From positions 83,585-147,584 of the forward strand of contig MCGO01000101.1 of assembly GCA_002104985.1 (NCBI GenBank): a DNA stretch of 64,000 nucleotides. The letters run 5' to 3'. The position numbers were made by a program, and so were the translations under genes. Origin of the DNA: Rhizoclosmatium globosum. Its lineage: Eukaryota; Chytridiomycota; Chytridiomycetes; Chytridiales; Chytriomycetaceae. Positions 28,910 through 40,500 of the stretch are shown here, piece by piece (positions within the stretch are counted from its first letter, which is position 1; each line of letters begins with the position of its first letter). Under the pieces are notes generated by a model that ran no database searches, had not been told where the DNA came from, and saw only the letters and a list, made by a program, of their open reading frames with translations.

Positions 28910-31900
28910 ATGCCTGATCTGCAAGACGAGTCGCCGACACAGCCGCACCCGCACCCGCACGGCCGCCTTCTAATCGTGTCCAATCGGCTTCCAATCACCG
29001 TGACCCGCGACAAGCACACGGGCCAATACACATTCGTCAAGTCTTCGGGCGGCCTTGTTTCAGCGCTGAGTGGCCTTTCGAGCAATCTTCCTTTTGTTTG
29101 GATTGGATGGCCTGGTTGGTCGCCTCTTCTTTGTCTTTGTTCGTTGAAACTAAACTATCGAACTAAACTATCAAACAAACAGGCATCACAGTCGCTCAAA
29201 ACGACGAAGCTACAGTCACAAACTCCCTCCTCAATTCACACGCTTCAATCCCCGTCTTTCTTCCCCCTGAAACTGCCCATGCTCACTACAATGGCTTCTC
29301 GAATGGCATTCTGTGGCCCCTGTTTCACTACCACCCAAACGAACTCAGTTTTAATAAGGAGCATTGGGATGGTTATTTGGATGCCAATAGACGGTTTGCG
29401 GAACGCGTGGCGAAGGAGTGGAGGGAGGGGGATACTGTTTGGGTGCATGACTTTCATTTGATGGATGTTCCGAGGGTTCTTCGAGCGTTGCTTCCAGGGA
29501 AGAATGTCAGGTTCGTATGTGGTTGTGGGTGTTTTGGAGTGGCGAATGACTCACTCAACAACAGGATCGGATTCTTCCTTCACACTCCTTTTCCGTCCTC
29601 AGAAGTGTACAGAATTCTTCCAGTCAGAAAAGCGCTATTGAAAGGTGTTCTTGATTCGGACGTGATTGGGTTCCAGACATATGACTATGCGCGCCATTTC
29701 ATGTCCAGTTGTGCACGCATTCTGGGATTACATTGTTTCCCTGATGGAATTGAAGTAGAAGGACGGAAAGTGAGGGTTGGTACTTGGCCGATTGGGATTG
29801 ATCCGACAAAGTTTGTGAAAGGTACCTACTTTGTCGTTACAAAAAGTGCAAAGCTGATGCTAATTTTATACGTATCACCTAGGTTTACAGTCTGAATCCA
29901 TCCAAGCCCACATTGCACGGCTACGCGCACGGTTTAAGGGTACAAAGATCATGCTCGGTATCGATCGACTAGATTACATCAAAGCACTTCCTCAAAAGAT
30001 CCATGCATTCTCACACCTCCTTCATACCCACCCATCCCTTCAATCAAAAGTCGTGCTCATTCAAATCGCTGTTCCATCGCGTGAAGATGTCTTGGAATAC
30101 CAGAACCTGGATCGTGTTGTGAACGGTCTCGTGGGGAAAGTAAATGGTCGATATGGGAGCGTGGAGTTTGTGCCGATTCATTATGTGCATAAGGGTGTTG
30201 GATTTGAAGAGCTTGTGGCGTTGTATGCTGTTGCGGATGTGTGTGTTGTGAGTAGTACGAGAGATGGAATGAATCTTGTGAGTTATGAGTATATTGCGAG
30301 TCAGGAGGGGCAATGTGGTGTTCTTGTGTTGAGTGAATTTTGTGGAGCGGCTCAGAGTTTGAATGGTTTGTTCCTTTTGTATATGGTTTATGCATTCTGA
30401 ATACTTTCAAAAAAAAATAGGAGCTATTATCGTGAATCCGTGGAATACGGAAGAACTTGCTCAAGCTATGTATGACGCGTTGACTATGCCACAGAAACAG
30501 AAGGAAACGAGTTATGCAAAGTTGAATCGCTACGTCCACAAGTACACGGCTGAGCGATGGGGCTCTTCATTTGTCAATGAATTACGTTCATTGCCAAGTT
30601 CATATAATGGAACTCAGTTGACAAAGTTGACAACTCAAGTTGTTGTGGACAAATTTTTGAGGTCGCGAAAGAAGAAGGTATGCTGGTAATATATCACTAT
30701 ACTTACGTATTAAACTGGCATCCATAGGTCTTCTTCATTGACTACGACGGAACTTTGACTATCAACCACAGTCTTCCTGAGTTCTCAAGCCCTCCAAAAG
30801 CCATTCGCACTTTGGTGAAACGGCTTACAAGTCTCCCTGATACATTTGTCTACATCTTTTCTGGTCGTTCTCGAGCTTACTTGGATTCTTGGTTCACTGA
30901 TATCAGTGTTGGTCTCTGTGCGGAGCATGGGTGCTTTTACCGTCATCCACCTTCAAAGTTTGACGATAGTCTGTTGGATTATCTCGAACCAGAAGGCGGT
31001 GCTGCGCCATTGAGCCCATACACATCTCCCAACACGCTAATAACCACAATCCCACAAACAAACTCGTTCCAAAACATCCCTGCCCTCGGAGAAACAATGC
31101 TCGCCTCCTCTCCACGTCCATTAAAATCACTTGGCTCCCTCATTGCATCCCCGCTCCCCTACTCCCCCCTCATGCGTCACATCAGTCCCTTGAAACTCGC
31201 TGCAACCGGCGGCCAAACCACACCCTCCCCAAAACTCGGATCCTCCCTCGGCTCAACCCTAAAACCAACCCCGCGCCGTCTCCAACACGGCTGGCTCGCC
31301 CTCGTCGACGACCAACAAGACAACACAGCATGGACACACGAAATCCGGCCCCTCTTCCAATACTACACCGAACGCACACCGGGCTCCTTCATTGAAGAAA
31401 AAGAAGTAAACCTCACATGGCACTACCGCAACTCGGACCCCGAATTCGGAATGTGGCAAGCAGCCGAACTCCACGTGAACCTCGAGCAAATACTCAACCA
31501 CGTTGCCGTCAGTGTGATTCTCGGGAACAAAACGGTCGAAGTCCGGCCGAGCATGGTTGATAAGGCTAGTGCTGCCCGAAGTGTTGTGCATGATTTGGGT
31601 GTCATGGGAGTCGGTGTTGATTTCTTTTGTTGTATTGGAGATGGAAAGACGGATGAAGTTGTGTTTCAGTATTTGAATGATGCGTTTGGAGGGGATGGGA
31701 GTGGGGAGGAGGTTGTTACTTGTACGGTTGGGAGGAAGCAGACGGAGGCGAAGTGGGTTTTGGAGGGGGTGAAGGAGGTGGAAGGGTTTTTGGGGGAGTT
31801 TTGCGATGTTGTGTTTGAGATGACTGGCGTTGGTGTTGGGGGTGTGGAAGCGGGGAAGAAGAGTTTGGATGCGCTTGGAGGTGTTGGGTTGGGAGTTGTT

Positions 31901-31912
31901 GATGTTGAGTGA
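28910..31912 (+). CDS. Trehalose-6-phosphate synthase with C-terminal trehalose-phosphatase domain
   Basis: Exons 28910-29114, 29183-29510, 29565-29821, 29883-30365, 30421-30677 and 30728-31912 give 904 residues. The GT20 synthase part shows LLIVSNRLPITV, SSGGLVSAL, VWVHDFHLM, FLHTPFPSSEVYR, GIDRLDYIKALPQK and RDGMNLVSYEYIASQ. A HAD-type phosphatase follows, with FIDYDGTLT (nucleophile Asp) and IGDGKTDEVVF. The bifunctional layout fits Tps2-like or class II TPS proteins; both active sites look intact. Inside the phosphatase cap is a Ser/Pro-rich, low-complexity insert of about 95 residues (from EGGAAPLSPY to TPRR) with several S-P sites. It may act as a phosphoregulated loop. The ATG at 28910 is chosen because upstream in-frame sequence is part of the repeat element. 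Confidence 0.93.
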
Positions 31913-32402
31913 ATTAGGGAATTGATGGGATTGCGGAATTGCTGGCGTTATTCATTGAATGTATATAATAAATTAGTTCAATTTAATTGTTTAGCGGAAT
32001 TCATAAATGGTGGATAACGGTACCGAGATCGGAAACCATTTTGGGGAGTTGGTATCAAGAGGTGGGTGAGTTTTTAAACTCACTCCTCAACATAATGAGC
32101 CAAAAATCGTTGCAGAATATAGTGACCTATCAAATGATTGCATACATTCTTCAGAGACTCAAGTTTGTAATATAAAAGTCGAAATTTACAACGATAATTG
32201 AGTCACTTTGTGTTACTCAAAGTCCACTTGCTATTCCTTTCAACATTTAGTTCAACTCTAAAGTACAACGATTGACTTGAAAAGTGACTCATGGATAAGT
32301 GAGAGAAAGTATTAATATTGTTTCATAGTACAGCATGGCGATGTGGAGTAGCAATTTGCTCAATTAACACAACAGAATAACCTTGCAATAACCTTGCCAC
32401 AA
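31913..32402. other. AT-rich intergenic region
   Basis: 490 bp between the trehalose synthase stop and the F-box/ankyrin copy B start, both on the plus strand. An AATAAA-like sequence lies near 31967. Nothing else was recognised. Confidence 0.5.
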
Positions 32403-33659
32403 ATGAATTATCTCACAATCCTTCCTCACGAGCTTATTCGCAGTGTAATATTGCATCTTCCCATCAACAAACATCTGCGATCAGTGGCCCTATCGTCCAA
32501 ACTCCTCTTCGGCGATGCAATCCTCAACGACCTCACCTTGGCCCGTCTCCACGTACAATCACTGATATCCCCGTCAGTGAGCATGTGGGAGTACCTCGAT
32601 GATAATGGAATCAAGTACAATGAATGGAAGTCGCTGCCCTTCAACTACAAATGCGCAGTGTACAGCTTGATTCTCGCTGAGCCTGTGTGGCTTTTAAACG
32701 GAAATACATCACACACTGATTTCCACGCAATGTTCCATGAGCCGTGGAGGGTTCCCGAAGAGGTATCGCTGCAGATTATCAAGACTTTGGTTGGTGTGAT
32801 GGATATCACTTCACAGAAAGACCGGGCACTTCGAGTCGCTGTTATGCTGGGGTATACTTCCACTGTCGAGTTCCTTCTGTCTATTGAGAAGGTGAATCCA
32901 CGGGTCGCTAATGAGTTTTGCATAATAACTGCCATCCTCAACAACTCCACTGATATTGTGGGGCTTCTTCTGAATTGTGACAAAATCGATCTGTCTTATT
33001 TAAGTTATGACCCATTCTTGATTGTATGTCAGCGATGTAATGTGGATATCGTCAAGTTATTCCTTGCCTCTGGTAAAGTGGATCCATGTGCGGGCAACAG
33101 CAGCTGTATTGTTTCTGCAAATTCGAATGATGCGTCTGTTGATGTTCTTCGTGCTCTCTTGGAAGACGGCCGCGCCAATCCAGCAGGCAACAACAATAGA
33201 GCACTTCTAATGGCATTGTCATTTCCAACGCAAAACAAGGAGTTTGCTAAAGTTTTGCTCGCCGATCCACGCGTCGATCCGAATAGGGCAATTCCAGCTG
33301 TTGTCCTACTCGGATGGACGGACCTTTTGGAACTCTTGTTGAAGCATGAACGAGTTGATCCGAGTCAAGTTGGAAGTGAAGCTGTTATTGAAGCGATACA
33401 AAGTGGTGGAAGCATGAATTGTGTCAGGTTACTTCTCGCAGACTCGCGCGTTGATCCGTCTCAGAACGATAATGAGGCTCTGTTGACGGCAGTTCAAAGT
33501 CAAAACAAAGATGTTCTCGGTTTATTATTGAGGGATTCGCGAGTAAGAACAACGGAGTCATTAGAAAGAGCCGTTGGAATCGCTAAAAATATGGGTGATG
33601 TAGACATGGTTGTCTTTTTGTCTCAAATGATTGAAGAGCTGAACCAGAAAGAGATGTAG
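32403..33659 (+). CDS. F-box-like ankyrin-repeat protein (copy B)
   Basis: 418 residues from the ATG at 32403 (MNYLTILPHELIRSV). It matches the gene at 1619-2908 almost block by block, including YLDDNGIKYNEWKSLPFNYK, PEEVSLQIIKTLVGVMD and SQKDRALRVAVMLGY, so the two are a recent inverted duplication about 30 kb apart. Differences are concentrated in the ankyrin repeats (for example PTQNKEF against RNKEF, and loss of IRNN), as expected if the repeats diverge for new targets. Both remain open frames. Confidence 0.85.
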   Translation: MNYLTILPHELIRSVILHLPINKHLRSVALSSKLLFGDAILNDLTLARLHVQSLISPSVSMWEYLDDNGIKYNEWKSLPFNYKCAVYSLILAEPVWLLNGNTSHTDFHAMFHEPWRVPEEVSLQIIKTLVGVMDITSQKDRALRVAVMLGYTSTVEFLLSIEKVNPRVANEFCIITAILNNSTDIVGLLLNCDKIDLSYLSYDPFLIVCQRCNVDIVKLFLASGKVDPCAGNSSCIVSANSNDASVDVLRALLEDGRANPAGNNNRALLMALSFPTQNKEFAKVLLADPRVDPNRAIPAVVLLGWTDLLELLLKHERVDPSQVGSEAVIEAIQSGGSMNCVRLLLADSRVDPSQNDNEALLTAVQSQNKDVLGLLLRDSRVRTTESLERAVGIAKNMGDVDMVVFLSQMIEELNQKEM

Positions 33660-34099
33660 GATAAGTAAAGAAAATCAGGTCTGGAATAAATCATCAATGA
33701 TGAACATCACTCAGTCGGCCAAATAAATAATAAATCCTCCATTTATCTCGAATTTTGGAGCAACTATTATCACGTTTTGTCTTCAAAGATTTTACTTCGT
33801 GGACAATTCATGCAATCAGTGTGTAAACGGCATTTTATTAAATTCCGTGATTCCATGCATACATTTCCATATTCAGAGAAGCTCAAATCTCAGCGCATAT
33901 TCGTTTTGATTTTTCTTTAGCCATTTTACTTTATGAAATGACTTAATTTTCCCAGTGTGCAAGGGAATGCATATGATAAATAATATAAAAAGATGCAGCT
34001 GAATTTATCACCGATGGTTTCTAGATATTTCTCTATCGCCTTTGTTTTTTTCAGCTGTAAATCTCACCTAGTAAATCTTGCACCGAAAATATCTTCCAA
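33660..34099. other. AT-rich intergenic region
   Basis: 440 bp between the ankyrin copy B stop and the kinase start. AATAAA occurs near 33685 and 33724. No gene seen. Confidence 0.5.
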
Positions 34100-35542
34100 A
34101 TGCCCACCAAAATGGCCGATTCGCACAGCACGCTGCACACCTACTACCAAGGCGTAGTTCGAGGGATCACTAGCGACTTTGTCAAACTTAAAGAAGAAAA
34201 GAGTCGAATCGACGATGAGCAGAATTTACAGTCTGTTGCATATTCTGACAGTGTCAACAGCCTTGGAACCCTTGTCTACGACATGTGGAATATACGTGAT
34301 GCTGAAAGCCAGAACTATGATGAAATTATTACTCAAAAGGACATGGAAGTTAGGAACTGGGCTGAAAAATGTCTCATGCTTGAAATGGATAACTGTGGGT
34401 TTATGGATAAAATCGCACAACTTAAAAATGAGCTCCGTCATGCTCGAAACGAAATTAACAAAGATGATGACAAGCGAAGAAATGAAATGGCTTATTTGGG
34501 TGAGTCCTTGTCCTTGAACATAAGGCGATTAACCAGTCAGTGATTTGCAGAAAATGCGGTTGAAAACTCAGCACCATTGTCTTCTACATACAACATTGAA
34601 GGTGCTCTTGGACAAGGAAACTTTGGGACTGTCCACCTTGGTCGCCACAAGAGCACAGGGGAGCTCGTTGCAGTCAAAACAATTCCAACCACCGATATGC
34701 ATACATTAGCAACAGAATTTAAAGCCATGATGAAATGTTCCTCTCCATTTGTCGTTCAATGTCTTGGTATTTTCCAAAGTGAACAGAGATTATCAATCCA
34801 CCTTACAATGGAGGTCATGTGCAAAGGGTCACTTGACAAACTTCTTGCAGTTACAAAAATGGACGAAGTGGAGGCTGCCACTGTCTTATATCCTGTTGTT
34901 ATGGGTTTGCGCCACCTTCACTTGCTTGGAATACTGCACAGAGATGTAAAGCCGGGGAATATCTTAATTAACAGATTGGGTGAAGTAAAACTCGGTCAGT
35001 AGCCCTTATTTTGAAATGCACAGGAAAATGTCCTGAGAATATTATAGGAGACCTTGGAGAATCGTATATAATGAGTGATGTTGCTGATTTTCCTAGAGGA
35101 CAAGGTGAGATTTGTCCTCTTGGAAAGAGATATTTCTAATTAAAACAGCTGGTGACCTTGTCTACTCCTGCCCAGAAGTAGTGACGGGTAAAATGCATAG
35201 CTATGAATGCGACGTTTGGATGGTTGGTACAACTTTCCGGAAGATGCTGAGTGGACCACACCAGATTTTCAATTCACGCGAATTGATTGGAATGCTGGTT
35301 GCGGGGGATTTCCCAGAGCTTTTCCACTTTCCCCAAAGCTCTGAAGCTTGTAAATTGCTGGCGTCCTGTCTTCAGCCACTATGGTCCGACAGAATCGCCA
35401 ACATGGATTCCATCCTTGAGGTACGACACAGACCTTGAATACCGAATCTAAGTCTCCTTTCTTTTAGCACCCATTTATGGCTCTTCGAGCTGGACCTGAA
35501 ATGGTCCTTGCCTTTTGTGAGCGATGTATCGAACTTGGCTGA
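34100..35542 (+). CDS. Serine/threonine protein kinase with N-terminal coiled coil
   Basis: Exons 34100-34499, 34551-34994, 35048-35104, 35149-35420 and 35468-35542 give 415 residues. Residues 1-130 are charged and helical. The kinase domain has GALGQGNFGTV (glycine loop), VAVKTI (Lys), LHRDVKPGNILI (catalytic loop), VKLGDLG (Mg-binding Asp, DLG for DFG), SCPEV for the APE motif, and CDVWMVGTTFRKML. The domain closes with a HPFMAL motif and ends soon after, in ERCIELG. All residues needed for catalysis are present. The subfamily is unclear; the short activation loop and HPF ending fit STE/CAMK-like or other small kinases. Confidence 0.87.
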
Positions 35543-35626
35543 ATTCTTCGCTTCTTTTTTGCCTTTGTCTGCATATTTTGGAATAAGAACTTTTCGCTAC
35601 AACCGACCAATTGCACTTGTATTTTG

Positions 35627-35818
35627 TTAGTGATCCAGATAGTACCCGCAAATATCAAAAATCACTTTGCGCATGAAGATATAGAATCTGGAGCTGGGAT
35701 CTGAGAATTCATTATGGGAGAGCGTAGATTGAATCAATCGCTTCATGTTTTCGACTCCCATAAGAATCTTGCCAATCAGTGTGTTATAATCCAGTTGTAA
35801 GTTAACTAATACACGCAC
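35627..35818 (-). pseudogene. Relic of a leucine-rich-repeat gene
   Basis: The frame reads NLQLDYNTLIGKILMGVEN followed by MKRLIQSTLSHNEFSDP, which aligns with NLHLDFNCITGEIPKGVGN and LTKLIQCGLSYNELSGP in the LRR gene at 2974. The IP of the plant-type repeat is lost and the frame has no plausible start. It is about two repeats long. Probably the remains of another copy of the F-box-like/LRR gene. Confidence 0.5.
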
Positions 35819-36533
35819 ATTGAAGGTGAATTGGTGAGATCTTTAACGTGTGCATGATTGAGCCTTATTCTAATATCTCTATATTCCTCTATCGTTTATC
35901 CACAATTTTTTTGGTTTGTTGAATTGTCATGTCATTCCTCCCGCCTCCAAATACCTGACCTCAAACCAGTCGCGTCCCTCATGTCCGCAACTCGTTTCTT
36001 GAGTCAAGCTCGATGAAGTCCTAGATCGTCTTTGTTCCGTAGCTGTCGTCCAGTCTCTAGATAAGTTACAACATCGGTGGCTTCCTATAATCCGTCCTCT
36101 ATCTGATTATTTACGTTAAGTCATGAGCCTCGTGTCGCTGACGTCGCTTCGAACCGCCCTCAAACCAAGTCAGCTTCCTCTGAAGGCCCGCCGGATCGAC
36201 TTCGCCCATTTTCTGTTTTTTATACCTTATGTTGTTGTACGTCTTGGGTGATTCAGTCAACAGTACTGTTGTTCTGTTCAACTGAATGGGATAGGTAGAA
36301 TATTATGGAACTAAGACGTTGATGAGATTTCCTCTGACGCTCACCTTGCCCTATGTTATTCGATCGCGGTGAAACCTCTCTTTGAGAATCCACTGGGTCT
36401 TTGACTGTTTGACATCACCCTTTACTGTTATGAATAAATTGTAAATATATTTAAATAGAAGTCTGTTTATTCTCACTTTCACACTTCAATACGTCATCCA
36501 TCCTCATCAAAATAATAGCCTGATCATTTTCTG
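35819..36533. other. Intergenic region without a supported gene
   Basis: About 700 bp between the LRR relic and the 3' end of the hypothetical gene. All frames are short and no RNA gene was recognised. It may contain further remains of the LRR copy. Confidence 0.4.
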
Positions 36534-37538
36534 CTACAAAGACACTGATTCAAATTTTCTGGAGGCCATACTGCGGGCAAAGGCAAGGTTGTGGACATCG
36601 AGAAGTTCCGGAATGTTAAAAACAGGATCATATGGAGCCAAAACTTGAATTTCGCCTTCGACCGGTTCCAATGAGAAACTAAACGAAGCCATAAGCCAAA
36701 GATGTAAAGTTTAAAGTCATTTCTTACTCAAAGTCGGAAATATTTTCCGGATATTTCATATCAATCAACTCTTGTACTGTTGCAATAATGTCAGACTTCA
36801 TATCCTTTAAATAGAAAGATCTTAGATCGTCTAGAGTTTTTCATCAGCATGATGGGCTTTAGGTTTTGATTGAACTTCGGATTCACCTGACACAGCTACA
36901 GGAATAGTTTACTCAAAACCATCCTCATTAATTGAAGACGCTTGAACAGCAGTAGAAGAAGTATCACGAGCTGCTCTGCTTAAACACAAGGCAGAATATC
37001 TCATTTCACGAGCACTGATTCCAACCTGGCGTATAATATGATTTTCATGAAGAACAGTGCGTTTTTTGATAATTTGGCTGATAGAAACAATTGTTTTTCA
37101 TTATGGGTGTACAAATCTATCGCAATGACTAACCTGACAATTCCAGTTGCCACACCAAGGTTTGGTTTTCGAAGTTTGGCTTTCTGGGTTTCCTTACGCA
37201 TCTATAGATACATGTTATTAGATAGGATCATATGTTGAATATTCGGAAGTTCTATAAGTAGATGACAGGTGACTATTTTCTGGCAGAAGCTCGTCCTCAA
37301 TTTAGAACCTCCAGTATGCTACCGCAGATAAATGCTTCTAAATTTAGCGCGATCGGTATTCTCGCGGTATTAAAGGAGCACTTTGATTTTGTTTGTTTAC
37401 CTCTAGTTTTTTGAAAGTTTGAAAAAATGTTGACAGCATCAAATTCAAAACACTGATTAGCAGCAATCGTTCGTCAATACTCTGAAGCGGGTTGACCACT
37501 ACACTGTTGATAAGCCGTCGCACTTTATTTCCAATCAT
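36534..37538 (-). CDS. Hypothetical protein, several short exons
   Basis: No long frame exists here, but splice motifs join protein-like pieces on the minus strand. They are 37538-37401 (MIGNKVRRLINSVVVNP), then 37201 to about 37136 (MRKETQKAKLRKPNLGVATGIV), an exon with KKRTVLHENHIIRQVGISA and REMRYSALCLSRAARD, an exon with DMKSDIIATVQELIDMKYPE, and a last exon with LAPYDPVFNIPELLDVHN, stopping at 36534. At least two junctions have clear GT..AG borders (GTTAGT..ATCAG and GTAAGA..TTTAG). The link between the first two pieces is uncertain. Not recognised. The start codon lies only 12 bp beyond the stop of the PACT gene on the same strand. Confidence 0.45.
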
Positions 37539-37550
37539 CACCCAGTCAAT

Positions 37551-40500
37551 TTAATTATTCCCTTCTTCTCCTCCCACTGACCGTCTTGCAGAAGCAAACT
37601 CTTGAGATGCGCTTTTTCCCATTCCAGGCGGGATTCCACCATTTGATCCACCAGGAACAATCCATCTCGGGTCTACTCTTTGTGAGAGCTGATGAGGGAG
37701 AGGAGGAGCTTGTTGCTGGTACTGGGGAATATGCTGAGGATAACCTCTTCCGCGAGCTTTCCTACTGTCCAAATCTTGACCGTAAATTTGACGTCCTCCG
37801 ATATTACTGATATCTGAAGCATCAGACGCGTACATGTCTCCGGGGGGTATCGGTATTGCTGAGGTTGTGATCGTTGAGGGCCTGCTCCGGCATAAGGGTT
37901 TGTTTGCAATTCGCGTGCACTATTAGATGCGGAACGACCTAAGGCAAGTGAGGATCCACCATATGGAGTGTTTGGCATAGAAATGTCTGTCAAGATGCCA
38001 TCGTCATCAATGTCTTGAATTGTTGATGGCACAATCGGCAAATAGTCCCGGTTGTTTTCTTCCAAGGTGTCTTGCCACGCGCGCGCCATTACCCTGTTGC
38101 AAGATTATCAGACAAATAGAATACAAGAGTGTGACTCACATCATACGGTAAACTCCAATCACAACATTCACTCCAGCTCTAAACTTTTGAAGTGGTCGTA
38201 ACACTGGTGCATCCAAATCCCGTTGAGGCGCGTCCACACCCATTTCTGTAATGAACTTGACTGTCGCTTTTTGGCTTTCAGCCAAATCAGCAACTTTAAG
38301 AGCGAGATAGACTTTTTGGTATTTCAAGTCAGCTCTCCACAAGAATAGACGACTTGCCAGAGCACGTAGATAAATTACTTCGGCAATTAGTGAGCTCATT
38401 TGATTTCTGAGACGAGTCATATCGATACGCTGGGACTGGCGGACAATCATAGACGATGCGCTTGTGGCGCTGGCTGGAGCAGCGTCAATAGAAGCTTCAC
38501 CGACAGTGTTAACTAGAGTATCACGGATGATATTGATGATTTCGCTGCGGGATTGTTTGGCAGAATGAAGCTCTCGTCTAAGTTGAGCAATCTCATCGTG
38601 AAGCTAGAGTCATGTTAGCAACTTTCAATTCAAGGTTATTTTATACATACTTGATCTTCTGCAGTTCCACCACGAGGTGCTGGTCGCAAAGCACTGTTGA
38701 TGGACTCTTCCTGGTCTTCCAATAACCGTTGCTGATACTGATAACGGCGCTTGAGATCATCTGCCTTGACTGAAAGACGCTTTGACCGATCTTTTTCAAG
38801 AGTGAGCTGAGATTCCAGTTCCCTTCGAGCCTGTCAATCGACGTCAATAAATATATGTTCCTCCGATTTAGTATTGAATACTAACATGATCTGCGTTTGC
38901 CAACTGATTCTTCAAGTCACGGATTTGGCTGAATGATGCTTGTAAATCACGCTCCATTTCCATTTCTCTTCGACTTCCTCCAGGTCGTCGAGGAGACTCA
39001 GCTTCTTGCAACAGCTCTTGGATACGGACTTCCAGAGTATGAATTTGATTGTTTCTCAACATTAAATCATGCTCAAGATGCTCCTTCTCTGATCGGAAGA
39101 CGCGAAGCGCATCCTCCATGCTTGAGTTCCCGCGTCGTCTCAAGTCCTCTTCGCGAATACGTTGCCACTCCGCCTCGCGATCCATCATTCTGCGTTCATG
39201 AACCTTACGTTCTTCGTGGAGCTGTCTTTCCAGGGCTTGCACATCCGCAACCAATTCCTGTTCCCGACGGCCCAAATCACGGTTGTCAAGGTTGCGAGAT
39301 TTAAGAGATGAATTCTCTTGGCGCAAGGTATCACAGGACTTTTCAAGATCTTTTGAGTGGTCCTTCAATGAAGTGACTTCCGTCAGCAATCTGTTGCGTT
39401 CCTTCTCCAAGTTGCTAACCAACTTGTTCAAGGCAACTCTCTCCTTGTCATACATATCTTCCAACTGCTGATTCTGTTCAATGTGCTGCTGCTCCATTTC
39501 AAAGAAGCGGCTGTTAAACTGCTCCTCTGCACGAACTTCCGCGTTTCTCACCAACTCTCCTTCTTTTCCACCTCATTTCGAAGAAGATCATTTTCTGCTT
39601 GGCTTTCTTCAAACAAAACAGCAAGTTCATCGAATTCTTCTCTCAAGCTCAGATTTTGTTTTCTTGATTCCTGTTCAGCAACCATATTTTCGGCCTGGGT
39701 CTTAGCAATCAGGTTTCGCAAGATCATATTGGCACTAAGTTCGTGTGACCACACTTTCTTGAGCTCATCAATCTGTTGAGTCATAATGCGGAAGGTCTGT
39801 ACATCAGAAACTCCAACACTTCCAGTCTCACGGGCAAGCTTGAGGTTCAAGGCATCCACGGCTTGCTTGAGAATCTGAATTTCACGAACATGTTCAGCCA
39901 GCAAGGTTTGTGCATTTTCGACTTGGAGTTGGTATCGCTCGCTTTGATTCGCTTTTGTGACAAGCTCCCCGTATTCGCGAGACGACAAATGGTAATCGTT
40001 ACCAGCATCTGGCTTTGAAGGAGCTTGCTTCACTTTGTTGACTAAAGAGCCAAGGTAGCTGATTTCCTTCTTCAACAAGTTGTTTTGGGATGCCACATCT
40101 TCCAGGCCACTAATCAGAATATTCAGCGAAGAAAGAATTGTTTTCGATTGGACACTGGTTGAATTCATAGCTATAAACGATTGTTATTATACAACTACAA
40201 AATCTCTCAAAAACTTGCCTCGAATGTCTTCAAGAACCGCCTGCTTTGTCAAAGCAAAGCCATTCACTGATTGCTGGTACTCTTCTACTTTCACAATGAA
40301 CTTTGATACCAAAGAAAGTGTTTCCACGGAAAGGTCTTCTCCAGTACTCTTCTTTGATGATCCTGACTCCTTGAAAAGTCTCGCTAAAACTTCAACGTCA
40401 TTCAACAAGCGCTTGTGGTCATCCAAAATAGAAGATTGAGATTGGACAATCAGCTTGATTTGGCCGTCGTCTGTTCTGGGGACAGAGGAGGATGGCACAA

